Source: Nocardioides cremeus
GTDB lineage: Bacteria > Actinomycetota > Actinomycetes > Propionibacteriales > Nocardioidaceae
Reading direction: 5' to 3'
NCBI RefSeq assembly: GCF_030518195.1
Contig: NZ_JAULSC010000001.1
Location: 62,001 to 126,000 of the forward strand
DNA length: 64,000 nucleotides
Part shown: one piece after another, positions 16,009 through 23,867 of the stretch
How positions within the stretch are numbered: position 1 is the stretch's first letter
Layout of the letters: every line of letters begins with the position of its first letter
The notes under the pieces: model-generated
What the model saw: only the letters and a program-made list of their open reading frames with translations
The model's database searches: none
Told to the model about the DNA's origin: nothing
Made by a program: the position numbers and the translations under genes

Positions 16009-16102
16009 GGGAGTTTCATCGGCCGGCCGACGAACCTGGCGGCGGGACGATGAAGTTTCATCGGCCACCCGAGAGCTTCATCGGCCGGCCGACAAAACTC
16101 CC
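16009..16102. repeat. Nested palindromic repeat array (three GAGTTTCATCGGCC-like units)
   Basis: Units close to GAGTTTCATCGGCC occur at 16011, 16054 and 16073. The outer arms GGGAGTTTCATCGGCC...(16009-16030) and ...GGCCGACAAAACTCCC (16081-16102) are inverted repeats with two mismatches over 22 bp. In the centre CGATGAA-GT-TTCATCG (16048-16063) is a perfect 16-bp palindrome. It lies in the gap between the ATPase and racemase genes. Confidence 0.8.
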
Positions 16103-16134
16103 ACCGGCCGCTCGTGAGACCGGCCCTGGCACCG

Positions 16135-16151
16135 TGACAGCGATGCTGTCA
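16135..16151. promoter_or_regulatory. Palindromic operator upstream of the racemase gene
   Basis: TGACAGC-GAT-GCTGTCA is a perfect 17-bp dyad. A CAGGAT -10-like box (16150-16155) overlaps its right end, 7 bases before the ATG at 16163. It agrees at 13 of 17 positions with the dyad TGACAGTAATAGTGTCA at 26613-26629 in the fadA promoter. Confidence 0.55.
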
Positions 16152-16162
16152 GGATGCACGCC

Positions 16163-17323
16163 ATGAGCATCGAGCTGGGCAGGGGCACGGGCCCGTTGAA
16201 GGGCGTCAAGGTCGTCGAGATCGCGGGGATCGGGCCGGGCCCGCACGCCTGCATGATCCTGGCCGACCTCGGCGCCGACGTGATCCGCGTCGAGCGCCCG
16301 GGCGGGCAGATGCTCACCGGCGGCAGCCACGACCTGCTCAACCGGGGTCGACCCAGCGTGGCGCTGAACCTGAAGGACCCCGAGGCCGTGGCCACCGTGC
16401 TCGACCTGGTCGAGGGCGCCGACGTGCTCGTCGAGGGCATGCGCCCCGGCGTGCTCGAGCGGCTCGGGCTCGGCCCCGAGCAGTGCCACGAGCGCAACCC
16501 CGCCCTGGTCTACGGCCGGATGACCGGCTGGGGCCAGGACGGCCCGCTGGCCACCGCGGCCGGGCACGACATGAACTACATCGCCATCACCGGCGCCCTC
16601 CACGGCCTGGGCCAGGACCGGTCGCGCCCGCACTTCCCCGGCAACCTCGTCGGCGACTTCGGGGGCGGGTCGACCTACCTGGTCATCGGCATCCTCGCGG
16701 CCCTGCTCGAGGCGAAGGTCTCCGGCCAGGGCCAGGTCGTCGACGCCGCGATCGTCGACGGCACCGCCCACCTCAACGCCATGGGCGCCGCGTTCCTGGC
16801 CTCGGGCACCTTCAGCGAGCAGCGGGCCGCCAACCTGCTCGACGGCGGCGCCCCCTTCTACGACGTCTACGAGACCTCCGACGGCGAGCACATGAGCGTC
16901 GGCGCGCTCGAGCCCCAGTTCTTCGCCGAGCTGGTGCGCCTGCTCGGGGTGGAGGAGCGCTGCCCGGGCCAGCTCGACCTCGAGCGGTACGACGAGATGC
17001 GCGCCCTCTTCGCCGAGACCTTCGCCCAGCGCACCCAGGCCGAGTGGGTCGAGCTCTTCGAGGGCACCGACGCCTGCGTGGCCGGCATCGTGCCGCTCAG
17101 CCGCGCCGTCGAGCACCCGCACCTGCAGGCTCGCGAGACGTTCGTGACCAAGGACGGCATCGCGCAGCCGCAGCCCGCGCCGCGCTTCTCGCGCACCGCC
17201 GCCACCCTCGACCTCCCGCCCGCGCCGAGGGCCGGGGCGCACACCCGCGAGGCGCTGGCCGCGTGGGGCGTCGCCGACGTCGAGGGGCTCCTCGAGCGCG
17301 GGGTCGCGGTGCAGGCCGACTAG
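16163..17323 (+). CDS. Alpha-methylacyl-CoA racemase (CoA-transferase family III)
   Basis: 386 aa from ATG 16163, preferred over ATG 16154 because of spacing to the -10-like box and to AGGA. The three catalytic residues of the characterised mycobacterial racemase are recognisable: His135 in GHDMNY, Asp165 in GDFGGGS and Glu250 in GALEPQF. This separates it from true CoA transferases of the same fold. The enzyme interconverts (2R)- and (2S)-methylacyl-CoA so that 2-methyl-branched and isoprenoid acids can be beta-oxidised. That fits the FadH and FadAB genes in the window. Confidence 0.87.
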   Translation: MSIELGRGTGPLKGVKVVEIAGIGPGPHACMILADLGADVIRVERPGGQMLTGGSHDLLNRGRPSVALNLKDPEAVATVLDLVEGADVLVEGMRPGVLERLGLGPEQCHERNPALVYGRMTGWGQDGPLATAAGHDMNYIAITGALHGLGQDRSRPHFPGNLVGDFGGGSTYLVIGILAALLEAKVSGQGQVVDAAIVDGTAHLNAMGAAFLASGTFSEQRAANLLDGGAPFYDVYETSDGEHMSVGALEPQFFAELVRLLGVEERCPGQLDLERYDEMRALFAETFAQRTQAEWVELFEGTDACVAGIVPLSRAVEHPHLQARETFVTKDGIAQPQPAPRFSRTAATLDLPPAPRAGAHTREALAAWGVADVEGLLERGVAVQAD

Positions 17324-17333
17324 TCTGCGCGGC

Positions 17334-18080
17334 GTGCGGCCCTTCCTCTTCCTCGGCACCCGTGCCGAGGACGACGCTGCCGACGGCGAGTACGACGCCA
17401 TGCGCCGCTGCGCCGGTCTCGACGAGCCAGGGCTGCGGCGCGTGCGGCTCGAGCGGGCGCCGCTCGAGGAGCAGCTGGGCGGACCGGTCGACCCCGCCGA
17501 CTGGTCGGGCATCGTCCTGGGCGGCAGCCCCTTCAACCTCTCCGACCCGCCCGAGGTCAAGAGCGCGACCCAGCACCGGGTCGAGGCCGAGCTGCGCGCG
17601 CTCGCGCTGCGCGTGATCGGGGCCGACACGCCGTTCCTGGGCGCCTGCTACGGCATCGGCACCCTCGGCTCGCTGCGCGGCGGCCTGGTCGACCGCACCC
17701 ACGGCGAGCCCGTCGGCGCGGTCGACGTACGCCTGAGCGAGGCGGGGGTCGCCGACCCGCTCTTCGGGGTGCTGCCGGCGCGCTTCGACGCCTTCGTCGG
17801 CCACAAGGAGGCGGTCAGCCGGCTGCCCGAGGGCGCGGTGCTGCTCGCCGGCTCGGCCACCTGCCCGGTGCAGGCCTTCCGGCTCGGGCGCCACGTCTAC
17901 GCCACCCAGTTCCACCCCGAGCTCGACGTCGACGGGCTGGTGCACCGCCTGACGATCTACCGCGACCACGGCTACACCGCGCCCGGCGGGCTCGACGACG
18001 CGCTGGCGGCCGCCCGGGCCGCCACGGTGAGCGAGCCGCCCCGGCTGCTGGCCCGCTTCGTCGAGCTCTTCGCCCGGTGA
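17334..18080 (+). CDS. Class I glutamine amidotransferase-like protein (GuaA N-domain type)
   Basis: 248 aa. GTG 17334 lies 7 bases after TAGTCT, whose TAG is also the stop of the racemase gene, so it may be leaderless. The triad is complete: Cys105 in GACYGIGTLG, and His194 and Glu196 in QFHPE. VLGGSPFNLSDP is the oxyanion loop. Stand-alone proteins of this kind resemble GMP-synthase amidotransferase domains, but no synthetase partner is next to it. The amide acceptor is unknown; hydrolysis of a gamma-glutamyl compound is an alternative. Confidence 0.82.
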   Translation: MRPFLFLGTRAEDDAADGEYDAMRRCAGLDEPGLRRVRLERAPLEEQLGGPVDPADWSGIVLGGSPFNLSDPPEVKSATQHRVEAELRALALRVIGADTPFLGACYGIGTLGSLRGGLVDRTHGEPVGAVDVRLSEAGVADPLFGVLPARFDAFVGHKEAVSRLPEGAVLLAGSATCPVQAFRLGRHVYATQFHPELDVDGLVHRLTIYRDHGYTAPGGLDDALAAARAATVSEPPRLLARFVELFAR

Positions 18081-18148
18081 CCGGGCCCACCCGGAATCCT
18101 TGCTGAACATCTGTCAATAGAGCCGGATCTCGACTACCGTGCTCGACC

Positions 18149-19642
18149 ATGAGCACTCCCGAGCCCACCCCCGCCCCCGAGGACCAGGCCCAGCAGGCCG
18201 AGGCGCAGGTCGAGCACGTCGACGTGCTCGTCGTCGGCGCCGGCCTCTCCGGCATCGGCGCGGCCGCGCAGGTCCTCTCGCGGGTCCCCGGCACCAGCGT
18301 CGCGGTCCTCGAGGGCCGCAGCGCCAGCGGCGGCACGTGGGACCTGTTCCGCTACCCCGGCATCCGCTCCGACTCCGACATGTTCACCTTCGGCTACCGC
18401 TGGCGCCCCTGGCCCAGCGACACCGCGCTGGCCGACGGCGGGCTGATCCTCGACTACGTGCGCACCGTGGCCCGCGAGTACGACGTCGAGCGCCGCATCC
18501 GCTACGACCACTGGGTCAGCGCCGCGTCGTGGAGCAGCGACGAGCGCCGCTGGACGGTGACCTACGAGCACGAGGGTCGCGAGCAGCAGATCACCTGCTC
18601 GATGCTGTGGGGCGCCTCGGGCTACTACGACTACGACCAGGGCCACGCCCCGGAGTTCCCGGGCGTCGAGGAGTTCGGCGGCCAGGTCGTGCACCCGCAG
18701 TTCTGGCCCGAGGACCTGGACTACTCGGGCAAGAAGGTCGTGGTGATCGGCTCCGGCGCCACCGCGATCACGCTGGTGCCCGCGATGGCCGGCACCGCCG
18801 AGCACGTCACGATGCTGCAGCGCTCGCCGTCGTACGTGCTGACCCGCCCGGGCACCGACCCGGTCGCGGCGAAGCTCTCGCGGCTGCCCGCCAAGCTCAA
18901 GCAGCCGGTCGTGCGGTGGAAGAACATCCTCGAGGCCGTGGTGTCCTACCAACTCTTCCAGCGCAAGCCCGAGTGGGGCAAGAAGCTGATCCGCGACCAG
19001 ACGGTCAAGCAGCTGCCCGACGGCTTCGACGTCGACACGCACTTCCGTCCGGCCTACAACCCGTGGGACCAGCGGTTGTGCTTCGTGCCCGACGGCGACC
19101 TGTTCCGCTCGATCCGCAAGGGCGAGGCCTCCGTGGTCACCGACACCATCGAGACCTTCACCGAGAAGGGGATCCGGCTCAGCTCGGGCGAGGAGCTCGA
19201 GGCCGACGTCGTGGTCACCGCGACCGGCCTGAAGCTCAAGGCCTTCGGGGGCATCCGCTTCAGCGTCGACGGCGCCGAGGTCAAGATGCACGAGACGATG
19301 GCCTACAAGTCGCTGATGCTCTCGGGCATCCCCAACTTCGTCTACACGATCGGCTACACGAACGCCTCCTGGACCCTCAAGGCCGACCTGGTCGCCGACT
19401 TCGCGGTACGGGTGCTCGAGGAGATGCGCGAGCGTGGCGCCTCGATGTTCGTCGTCGACAAGGACCCCACGGTGGGCGAGCGCCCCTTCATGGACTTCCA
19501 GTCCGGGTACGTCGTGCGCGCCCTGGACCAGCTGCCCCGCCAGGGCGACCGAGCGCCGTGGATGCTCAAGCAGAACTACCTGACCGACCTGCGCACGATC
19601 CGCCACGACAAGATCGACGACGGGGTGCTGGTCTTCCGCTGA
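18149..19642 (+). CDS. Flavin-containing Baeyer-Villiger-type monooxygenase
   Basis: 497 aa. GAGLSG (30-35) binds FAD and GSGATA (201-206) binds NADPH. Between them FGGQVVHPQFWP (176-187) matches the type I Baeyer-Villiger fingerprint FxGxxxHxxxW(P/D). GGTWDLFRYPGIRSDSDM is the conserved segment after the first nucleotide fold. Such enzymes convert ketones to esters or lactones, or oxygenate N or S centres. The ATG follows TACCGT by 9 bases. No esterase or ketone-pathway gene is adjacent, so the substrate is open. Confidence 0.87.
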   Translation: MSTPEPTPAPEDQAQQAEAQVEHVDVLVVGAGLSGIGAAAQVLSRVPGTSVAVLEGRSASGGTWDLFRYPGIRSDSDMFTFGYRWRPWPSDTALADGGLILDYVRTVAREYDVERRIRYDHWVSAASWSSDERRWTVTYEHEGREQQITCSMLWGASGYYDYDQGHAPEFPGVEEFGGQVVHPQFWPEDLDYSGKKVVVIGSGATAITLVPAMAGTAEHVTMLQRSPSYVLTRPGTDPVAAKLSRLPAKLKQPVVRWKNILEAVVSYQLFQRKPEWGKKLIRDQTVKQLPDGFDVDTHFRPAYNPWDQRLCFVPDGDLFRSIRKGEASVVTDTIETFTEKGIRLSSGEELEADVVVTATGLKLKAFGGIRFSVDGAEVKMHETMAYKSLMLSGIPNFVYTIGYTNASWTLKADLVADFAVRVLEEMRERGASMFVVDKDPTVGERPFMDFQSGYVVRALDQLPRQGDRAPWMLKQNYLTDLRTIRHDKIDDGVLVFR

Positions 19643-19737
19643 CCCCTCCCGCCGGGCGGTCAACCGCGGGGGTGAGCAGGGGTGGAGGGGTGCCTGGTTC
19701 ATTGGGGGCACGTCATCCGCTACCAGGAGGTAACACC

Positions 19738-19932
19738 ATGGGCATTGCTGACAAGGCGTCGAACAAGGCCGAGGACCTCAAGGGTCAGGGCAAGGAGGGC
19801 GCCGGCAAGGCCACCAACGACCCCGAGCTCGAGGGTGAGGGCAAGGGCGACCAGGCCTCCGCCTCGGTCAAGGACGCCGGCGAGAAGATCAAGGACGCCG
19901 GCAAGGACATCAAGGACGGCTTCACCAAGTAG
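19738..19932 (+). CDS. CsbD family stress-response protein
   Basis: 64 aa, highly charged and Gly/Lys/Asp-rich, of the form MGIADKASNKAEDLKGQGKEGAGK..., which is the CsbD signature. The ATG has an unusually strong ribosome-binding site (AGGAGG at 19725-19730, 7 bases upstream), in contrast to the many leaderless genes around it. CsbD proteins are induced under general stress in other bacteria; their molecular role is unknown. It is monocistronic between the monooxygenase and the helicase leader. Confidence 0.9.
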   Translation: MGIADKASNKAEDLKGQGKEGAGKATNDPELEGEGKGDQASASVKDAGEKIKDAGKDIKDGFTK

Positions 19933-20013
19933 CAGCAGGTAGCGAGTGGTGACCCGCGCTCGACCGCCGCGGCGGTAGTGGCGCGGAACACCCTGCGTCG
20001 AATGGGTCGTCCC

Positions 20014-20044
20014 GGGCTGCTCCCCCTATGCTGGGGAGCAGCCC
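20014..20044 (+). promoter_or_regulatory. Strong 12-bp hairpin in the gap before the DEAD-box gene
   Basis: GGGCTGCTCCCC pairs perfectly with GGGGAGCAGCCC around a 7-base loop CTATGCT. No U-tract follows. It could terminate the csbD transcript or be part of a structured 5' leader of the helicase gene. A run of six C follows at 20063-20068. Confidence 0.6.
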
Positions 20045-20088
20045 GTCCAGTCTTGCCTCGGGCCCCCCGCGCGCCTCGGCGCTGCGTC

Positions 20089-20104
20089 CCTCTCCTGCGA
20101 GAGG
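20089..20104 (+). promoter_or_regulatory. Second hairpin in the DEAD-box leader
   Basis: CCTCTC-CTGC-GAGAGG is a perfect 6-bp stem with a 4-base loop, ending 50 bases before the probable GTG start at 20155. With the hairpin at 20014 it makes the 222-bp gap unusually structured. Confidence 0.5.
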
Positions 20105-20154
20105 CTGCTGTGCGTCACATCGAGCGCAGCACGTTCTGGCGAGACACGCCAACA

Positions 20155-21654
20155 GTGAGTAGTCCTAACGTGTCTTCACCCTCCTTCGCCGATCTCGGCG
20201 TCCCCACCGACCTGACCCGCGTCCTCGACGCGGCCGGCATCACCAGCCCCACCCCGATCCAGGCCGCCACGCTGCCCGACTCGCTGGCCGGACGCGACGT
20301 CCTGGGCCGCGGTCGCACCGGCTCCGGCAAGACCTACGCCTTCCTGCTGCCCCTGGTGGCCCGCCTGGCCGCCTCCGGGCGCACCGCGCGCTCCGGCAAG
20401 CCGCGCTCGCTCGTGCTGGCACCGACCCGCGAGCTGGTCGCCCAGATCCAGGAGTCGCTGGCCCCGTTGGCCAAGGTGCACGGCTTCACCATGCAGACCG
20501 TCTTCGGCGGCGTGGGCCAGGGCCCGCAGGTCGCCGGCCTCAAGCGCGGCGCCGACATCGTGCTCGCCTGCCCCGGTCGTCTCGAGGACCTCATCAAGCA
20601 GGGCCACTGCCGCCTCGACGACATCGAGGTCACCATCCTCGACGAGGCCGACCACATGGCCGACCTCGGCTTCCTGCCCGCGGTGCGCCGCCTGCTCGAC
20701 GCGACCCCGCGCGACGGCCAGCGCCTGCTGTTCTCGGCCACGCTCGACAACGCGATCGACGTGCTGGTCAAGCGCTACCTGAGCCAGCCCGTCACCCACC
20801 AGGCCGACTCCGCGCAGTCGCCGGTCGTCCAGATGGACCACCACGTGCTGCGGATGCCGCGCGAGCACCGGGTGCCGGTGCTGGTCGACCTGACCAGCGC
20901 CCCGGGCCGCACGGTCGTCTTCACCCGCACCAAGCACGGCGCCAAGGCGCTGGCCCGCCAGCTCAACAAGAGCGGCGTCCCGTCGGTCGAGCTGCACGGC
21001 AACCTGAGCCAGAACGCGCGTACCCGCAACATGGACGCCTTCCACTCGGGCAAGGCCACCACGCTGGTCGCCACCGACATCGCCGCGCGCGGCATCCACG
21101 TCGACGACGTGTCGCTGGTCGTGCACGCCGACCCGCCGGCCGAGCACAAGGCCTACCTGCACCGCTCGGGCCGCACCGCCCGTGCCGGTGCCGCCGGCAC
21201 CGTCATCACCCTGATGACCCCCGAGCAGGAGCGCGACGTGCGCGACCTGACCCGGGCCGCCGGCATCAAGCCGACCATCACCCGCGTCGACGCGCTCGGC
21301 CACCCGGTCCTCTCCCAGCTCGCCCCCGGCGAGCGGGTGCTGGTGCCCGGCGGCATCGTCGTCGAGGCCCCGCGTCCGGCCACCGGCTCCACCGGTGGCG
21401 GCGGCAACGGCGGGGCTGGCGGCGGTGGGGGCGGCCGCAACCGCAACCGTCGCCGCTCGGGCTCCGGCTCGGGCGCGGGCGCCCAGGGAGGCCCGCGCGG
21501 CCAGGGCGGCCAGGGCGGCTCGCGCCAGGGCGGCAAGCCCGGCTCGAAGCCGGCCGCCAAGCAGGGCGCCAAGCCCGCCGCCCGCCGCGGCGGGGGTCGT
21601 CCCGCCGGTGGTGGCTCCCACAACGCAGCGAGCTTCAGCGCAGGGGTGCGCTGA
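20155..21654 (+). CDS. DEAD/DEAH box ATP-dependent RNA helicase
   Basis: 499 aa from GTG 20155 (GTG 20170 also possible; earlier frames would run through the hairpins). All superfamily 2 motifs are present: a Q-motif-like FADLGV with TPIQ, Walker A GRGRTGSGKT (51-60), PTRELVAQI, LDEADHMAD (the DEAD box), FSATLD, VATDIAARGIHV and HRSGRTARAG. After about residue 410 the tail is a long Gly/Arg/Lys-rich low-complexity region (GGGG, RNRNRRR, KPGSKPAAK), typical of RNA binding. It remodels RNA in ribosome assembly, decay or cold growth. The structured upstream gap suggests regulation at the RNA level. Confidence 0.9.
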   Translation: MSSPNVSSPSFADLGVPTDLTRVLDAAGITSPTPIQAATLPDSLAGRDVLGRGRTGSGKTYAFLLPLVARLAASGRTARSGKPRSLVLAPTRELVAQIQESLAPLAKVHGFTMQTVFGGVGQGPQVAGLKRGADIVLACPGRLEDLIKQGHCRLDDIEVTILDEADHMADLGFLPAVRRLLDATPRDGQRLLFSATLDNAIDVLVKRYLSQPVTHQADSAQSPVVQMDHHVLRMPREHRVPVLVDLTSAPGRTVVFTRTKHGAKALARQLNKSGVPSVELHGNLSQNARTRNMDAFHSGKATTLVATDIAARGIHVDDVSLVVHADPPAEHKAYLHRSGRTARAGAAGTVITLMTPEQERDVRDLTRAAGIKPTITRVDALGHPVLSQLAPGERVLVPGGIVVEAPRPATGSTGGGGNGGAGGGGGGRNRNRRRSGSGSGAGAQGGPRGQGGQGGSRQGGKPGSKPAAKQGAKPAARRGGGRPAGGGSHNAASFSAGVR

Positions 21655-21679
21655 TCCACCCGACGAGAGGATGAGCCCG

Positions 21680-22378
21680 GTGCGCGAGTTCGTACGCCGC
21701 AGCCTGTGGGAGATGGTCCCACGCGACCAGCGCCAGACCCCCACGGCGCTGCGCCGTCGCCAGCTCGTGACCATCGGGTTCGTCCTCGTCGGGGCGGTCG
21801 TCCTCGGCTTCACGCTGCGCACCGACCCGGGCAGCCAGCAGTTCTACCTGCTGACCCTGGTGCTGGCGGGGGTGTGGACCGTGGGCGCCTTCACCTCCGG
21901 CCCGCTGCACCTGGGGCGGATCGCGCGCGGTGACGGACTGCGCCGCCCGGTGCTCTCCCCGATCCTGCTCGGGGCGCTGCTGGTCGGGGTCTTCGTCGCC
22001 GGCGCCCTGGTGATCCGCGAGATCCCCTTCGCCGACCCCCTGGTCAGCCAGATCCGCTCCGTGCTGCGCTACACAGAGGAGACCCCGATCGGGCTGCTCG
22101 TCGTGGTGACGGCGCTCAACGGCGTCGCCGAGGAGCTGTTCTTCCGCGGAGCGGGCTACGCCGCGGTGACCAAGCACCCCGTCACAGTGACCTCGGTGGC
22201 CTACACCGTCGCCACGCTGGCCACCGGCAACGTGATGCTCGGCTTCGCGGCCGTGCTGCTGGGCGTCGTGGTGGGCCTGCAGCGCCGGGCCTCCGGCGGC
22301 ATCCTCGCCCCGGTGCTGACCCACCTGACCTGGTCGCTGTCGATGCTCTTCCTGCTGCCGCTGATCTTCCTGTCCTGA
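21680..22378 (+). CDS. CPBP family intramembrane metalloprotease
   Basis: 232 aa from GTG 21680, which has GAGAGG 9 bases upstream; ATG 21671 would add three residues but has no room for a ribosome-binding site. There are about six membrane helices. The CPBP/Abi motif 1 is EELFFRG (EExxxR) and the later motif with His is THLTWSL. Members are membrane proteases related to Rce1, often involved in bacteriocin immunity or membrane-protein processing. No bacteriocin gene is near. It follows the helicase by only 25 bases and may be co-transcribed. Confidence 0.82.
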   Translation: MREFVRRSLWEMVPRDQRQTPTALRRRQLVTIGFVLVGAVVLGFTLRTDPGSQQFYLLTLVLAGVWTVGAFTSGPLHLGRIARGDGLRRPVLSPILLGALLVGVFVAGALVIREIPFADPLVSQIRSVLRYTEETPIGLLVVVTALNGVAEELFFRGAGYAAVTKHPVTVTSVAYTVATLATGNVMLGFAAVLLGVVVGLQRRASGGILAPVLTHLTWSLSMLFLLPLIFLS

Positions 22379-22393
22379 CCCCGCCCCACGACT

Positions 22394-22411
22394 TCGTGAA
22401 TCCGTTCACAA
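22394..22411. promoter_or_regulatory. Rex-type redox operator upstream of cydA
   Basis: TCGTGAA-TCCG-TTCACAA matches the Rex consensus TTGTGAA-N4-TTCACAA at every position but the second. Rex represses cydABCD in Streptomyces and releases DNA when NADH/NAD+ rises. The site ends 27 bases before the TAGCGT -10 box (22439-22444), in position to act on the cydAB promoter. Confidence 0.75.
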
Positions 22412-22451
22412 TGTCTGGGATCGGCGGGCTCGTCGTCGTAGCGTCGACGTC

Positions 22452-23867
22452 GTGGACCTTCTCACCGGACTGACCACCCTCGCGGCCGACATACCCGACC
22501 CGGCCGGGCTCCTGCCCGCGCGGCAGCAGATGGCGCTCTCGCTGGGCTGGCATATCGTGCTGGCCTGCTTCGGGGTCGCCTTCCCCACCATGATCCTGGT
22601 GATGCACTGGCGCGGGGTCTACCGCGGCGACCCGCTCGCGCTCGTGCTCGCCCGGCGCTGGGCCAAGGTCTCCGCGGTGCTCTTCGCGATCGGTGCGGTG
22701 TCCGGCACCGTGCTGAGCTTCGAGATGGGGCTGCTGTGGCCCGGGCTGATGGGTCGCTTCGGAGACGTGCTGGGGCTGCCCTTCGCCTTCGAGGGGGTCG
22801 CCTTCTTCCTCGAGGCGATCTTCCTGGGCATCTACCTCTACGGCTGGGGCCGGATCCCGCCGCGCCGGCACCTGCTGATGCTGGTGCCGATGGCCATCAC
22901 CGGCGTCGCCGGCACCTTCAGCGTGCTGGCGGTCAACGGCTGGATGAACAACCCGACCGGCTTCCGCATCGTCGACGGCGAGGTCACCGACGTCGACCCG
23001 TGGGCCGCGATGTTCAACAGCGGCGTGTTCCTGCAGTTCCTGCACATGTGGGTCGCCGCCTTCATGGTCGCGGGCTTCTCGATCGCCGCGGTGTACGCCG
23101 CAGGCATGCTGCGGGGCCGACGCGACCGGCACCACCGGCTCGGCTTCACGGTCCCGTTCGCCTTCGCCTCGGTGGCGGCGCTGGTCCAGCCGGCCATCGG
23201 GCACCTGCTCGGCTCGCGGCTGGCCGAGACGCAGCCGGCGAAGCTGGCCGCCTTCGAGCTCGCCACCGAGACCGAGAGCCCCTCGCCGCTGCGGCTGGGC
23301 GGGCTGCTGGTCGACGGCGAGGTGCGCTGGGCGATCGACATCCCCTACCTGGGCTCGCTGATCGCGAGGAACTCGCTGACCGCCCCGGTCCAGGGCCTCG
23401 ACACGATCCCGGCCGACGAGCAGCCCCCGGTCAACATCACCCACCTGGCCTTCCAGTCGATGGTCGGCATCGGCACCGCGCTGGCGCTGCTCGCCCTGGT
23501 CTACTGGGTCGCTCGCTGGCGCGGGCACGACCTCCTGCGCCCGGAGGCGCGCGGCGGCACCTGGCTGCTGCGGGCCGCAGTGGCCGCCGGGCCGTTGGCC
23601 GTGGTGGCGCTCGAGGCCGGGTGGATCGCCACGGAGGTGGGTCGCCAGCCCTGGGTGGTCTACGGAGTGATGCGCACGACCGAGGCCGCGGGCAACAGCT
23701 CCACCGCGCTGTGGTGGGTGCTGGGCGCCTCCGCGGTGCTGTACGCCGCGATGACGGTGGGCGCCGTGCTGGTGCTGCGCTCGATGGCCCGCCGCTGGCG
23801 GGCGGGCGACGAGAGCCTGCCGAGCCCCTACGGCCCCGAGCTGGAGCACGCGGAGGAGCAGCGCTGA
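22452..23867 (+). CDS. cydA: Cytochrome bd ubiquinol oxidase subunit I
   Basis: 471 aa. GTG 22452 is 7 bases after TAGCGT and probably leaderless. About nine membrane helices; His34 in LGWHIVLACFG is the heme b595/d-region ligand, QFLHMWVAAFM carries another ligand helix, and VGRQPWVVYG is the GRQPW motif. LPARQQMALSLGWH at the N terminus is typical. The oxidase reduces O2 with quinol under low oxygen, without proton pumping. A Rex-like site lies upstream and cydB follows with an ATGA overlap. No cydDC is found within the window. Confidence 0.95.
   Translation: MDLLTGLTTLAADIPDPAGLLPARQQMALSLGWHIVLACFGVAFPTMILVMHWRGVYRGDPLALVLARRWAKVSAVLFAIGAVSGTVLSFEMGLLWPGLMGRFGDVLGLPFAFEGVAFFLEAIFLGIYLYGWGRIPPRRHLLMLVPMAITGVAGTFSVLAVNGWMNNPTGFRIVDGEVTDVDPWAAMFNSGVFLQFLHMWVAAFMVAGFSIAAVYAAGMLRGRRDRHHRLGFTVPFAFASVAALVQPAIGHLLGSRLAETQPAKLAAFELATETESPSPLRLGGLLVDGEVRWAIDIPYLGSLIARNSLTAPVQGLDTIPADEQPPVNITHLAFQSMVGIGTALALLALVYWVARWRGHDLLRPEARGGTWLLRAAVAAGPLAVVALEAGWIATEVGRQPWVVYGVMRTTEAAGNSSTALWWVLGASAVLYAAMTVGAVLVLRSMARRWRAGDESLPSPYGPELEHAEEQR

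Noticed and set aside
16163..17323. Formyl- or carnitine-CoA transferase
   Set aside because: The fold is shared, but His135, Asp165 and Glu250 match the racemase catalytic set.
20014..20044. Classical Rho-independent terminator
   Set aside because: The stem is strong but there is no U-tract; it could equally be a leader element, so it is listed as regulatory only.
19978..20154. Upstream GTG starts for the DEAD-box helicase
   Set aside because: The added residues are Arg/Pro-rich shadow sequence running through two stable hairpins; helicase homology begins just after 20155.
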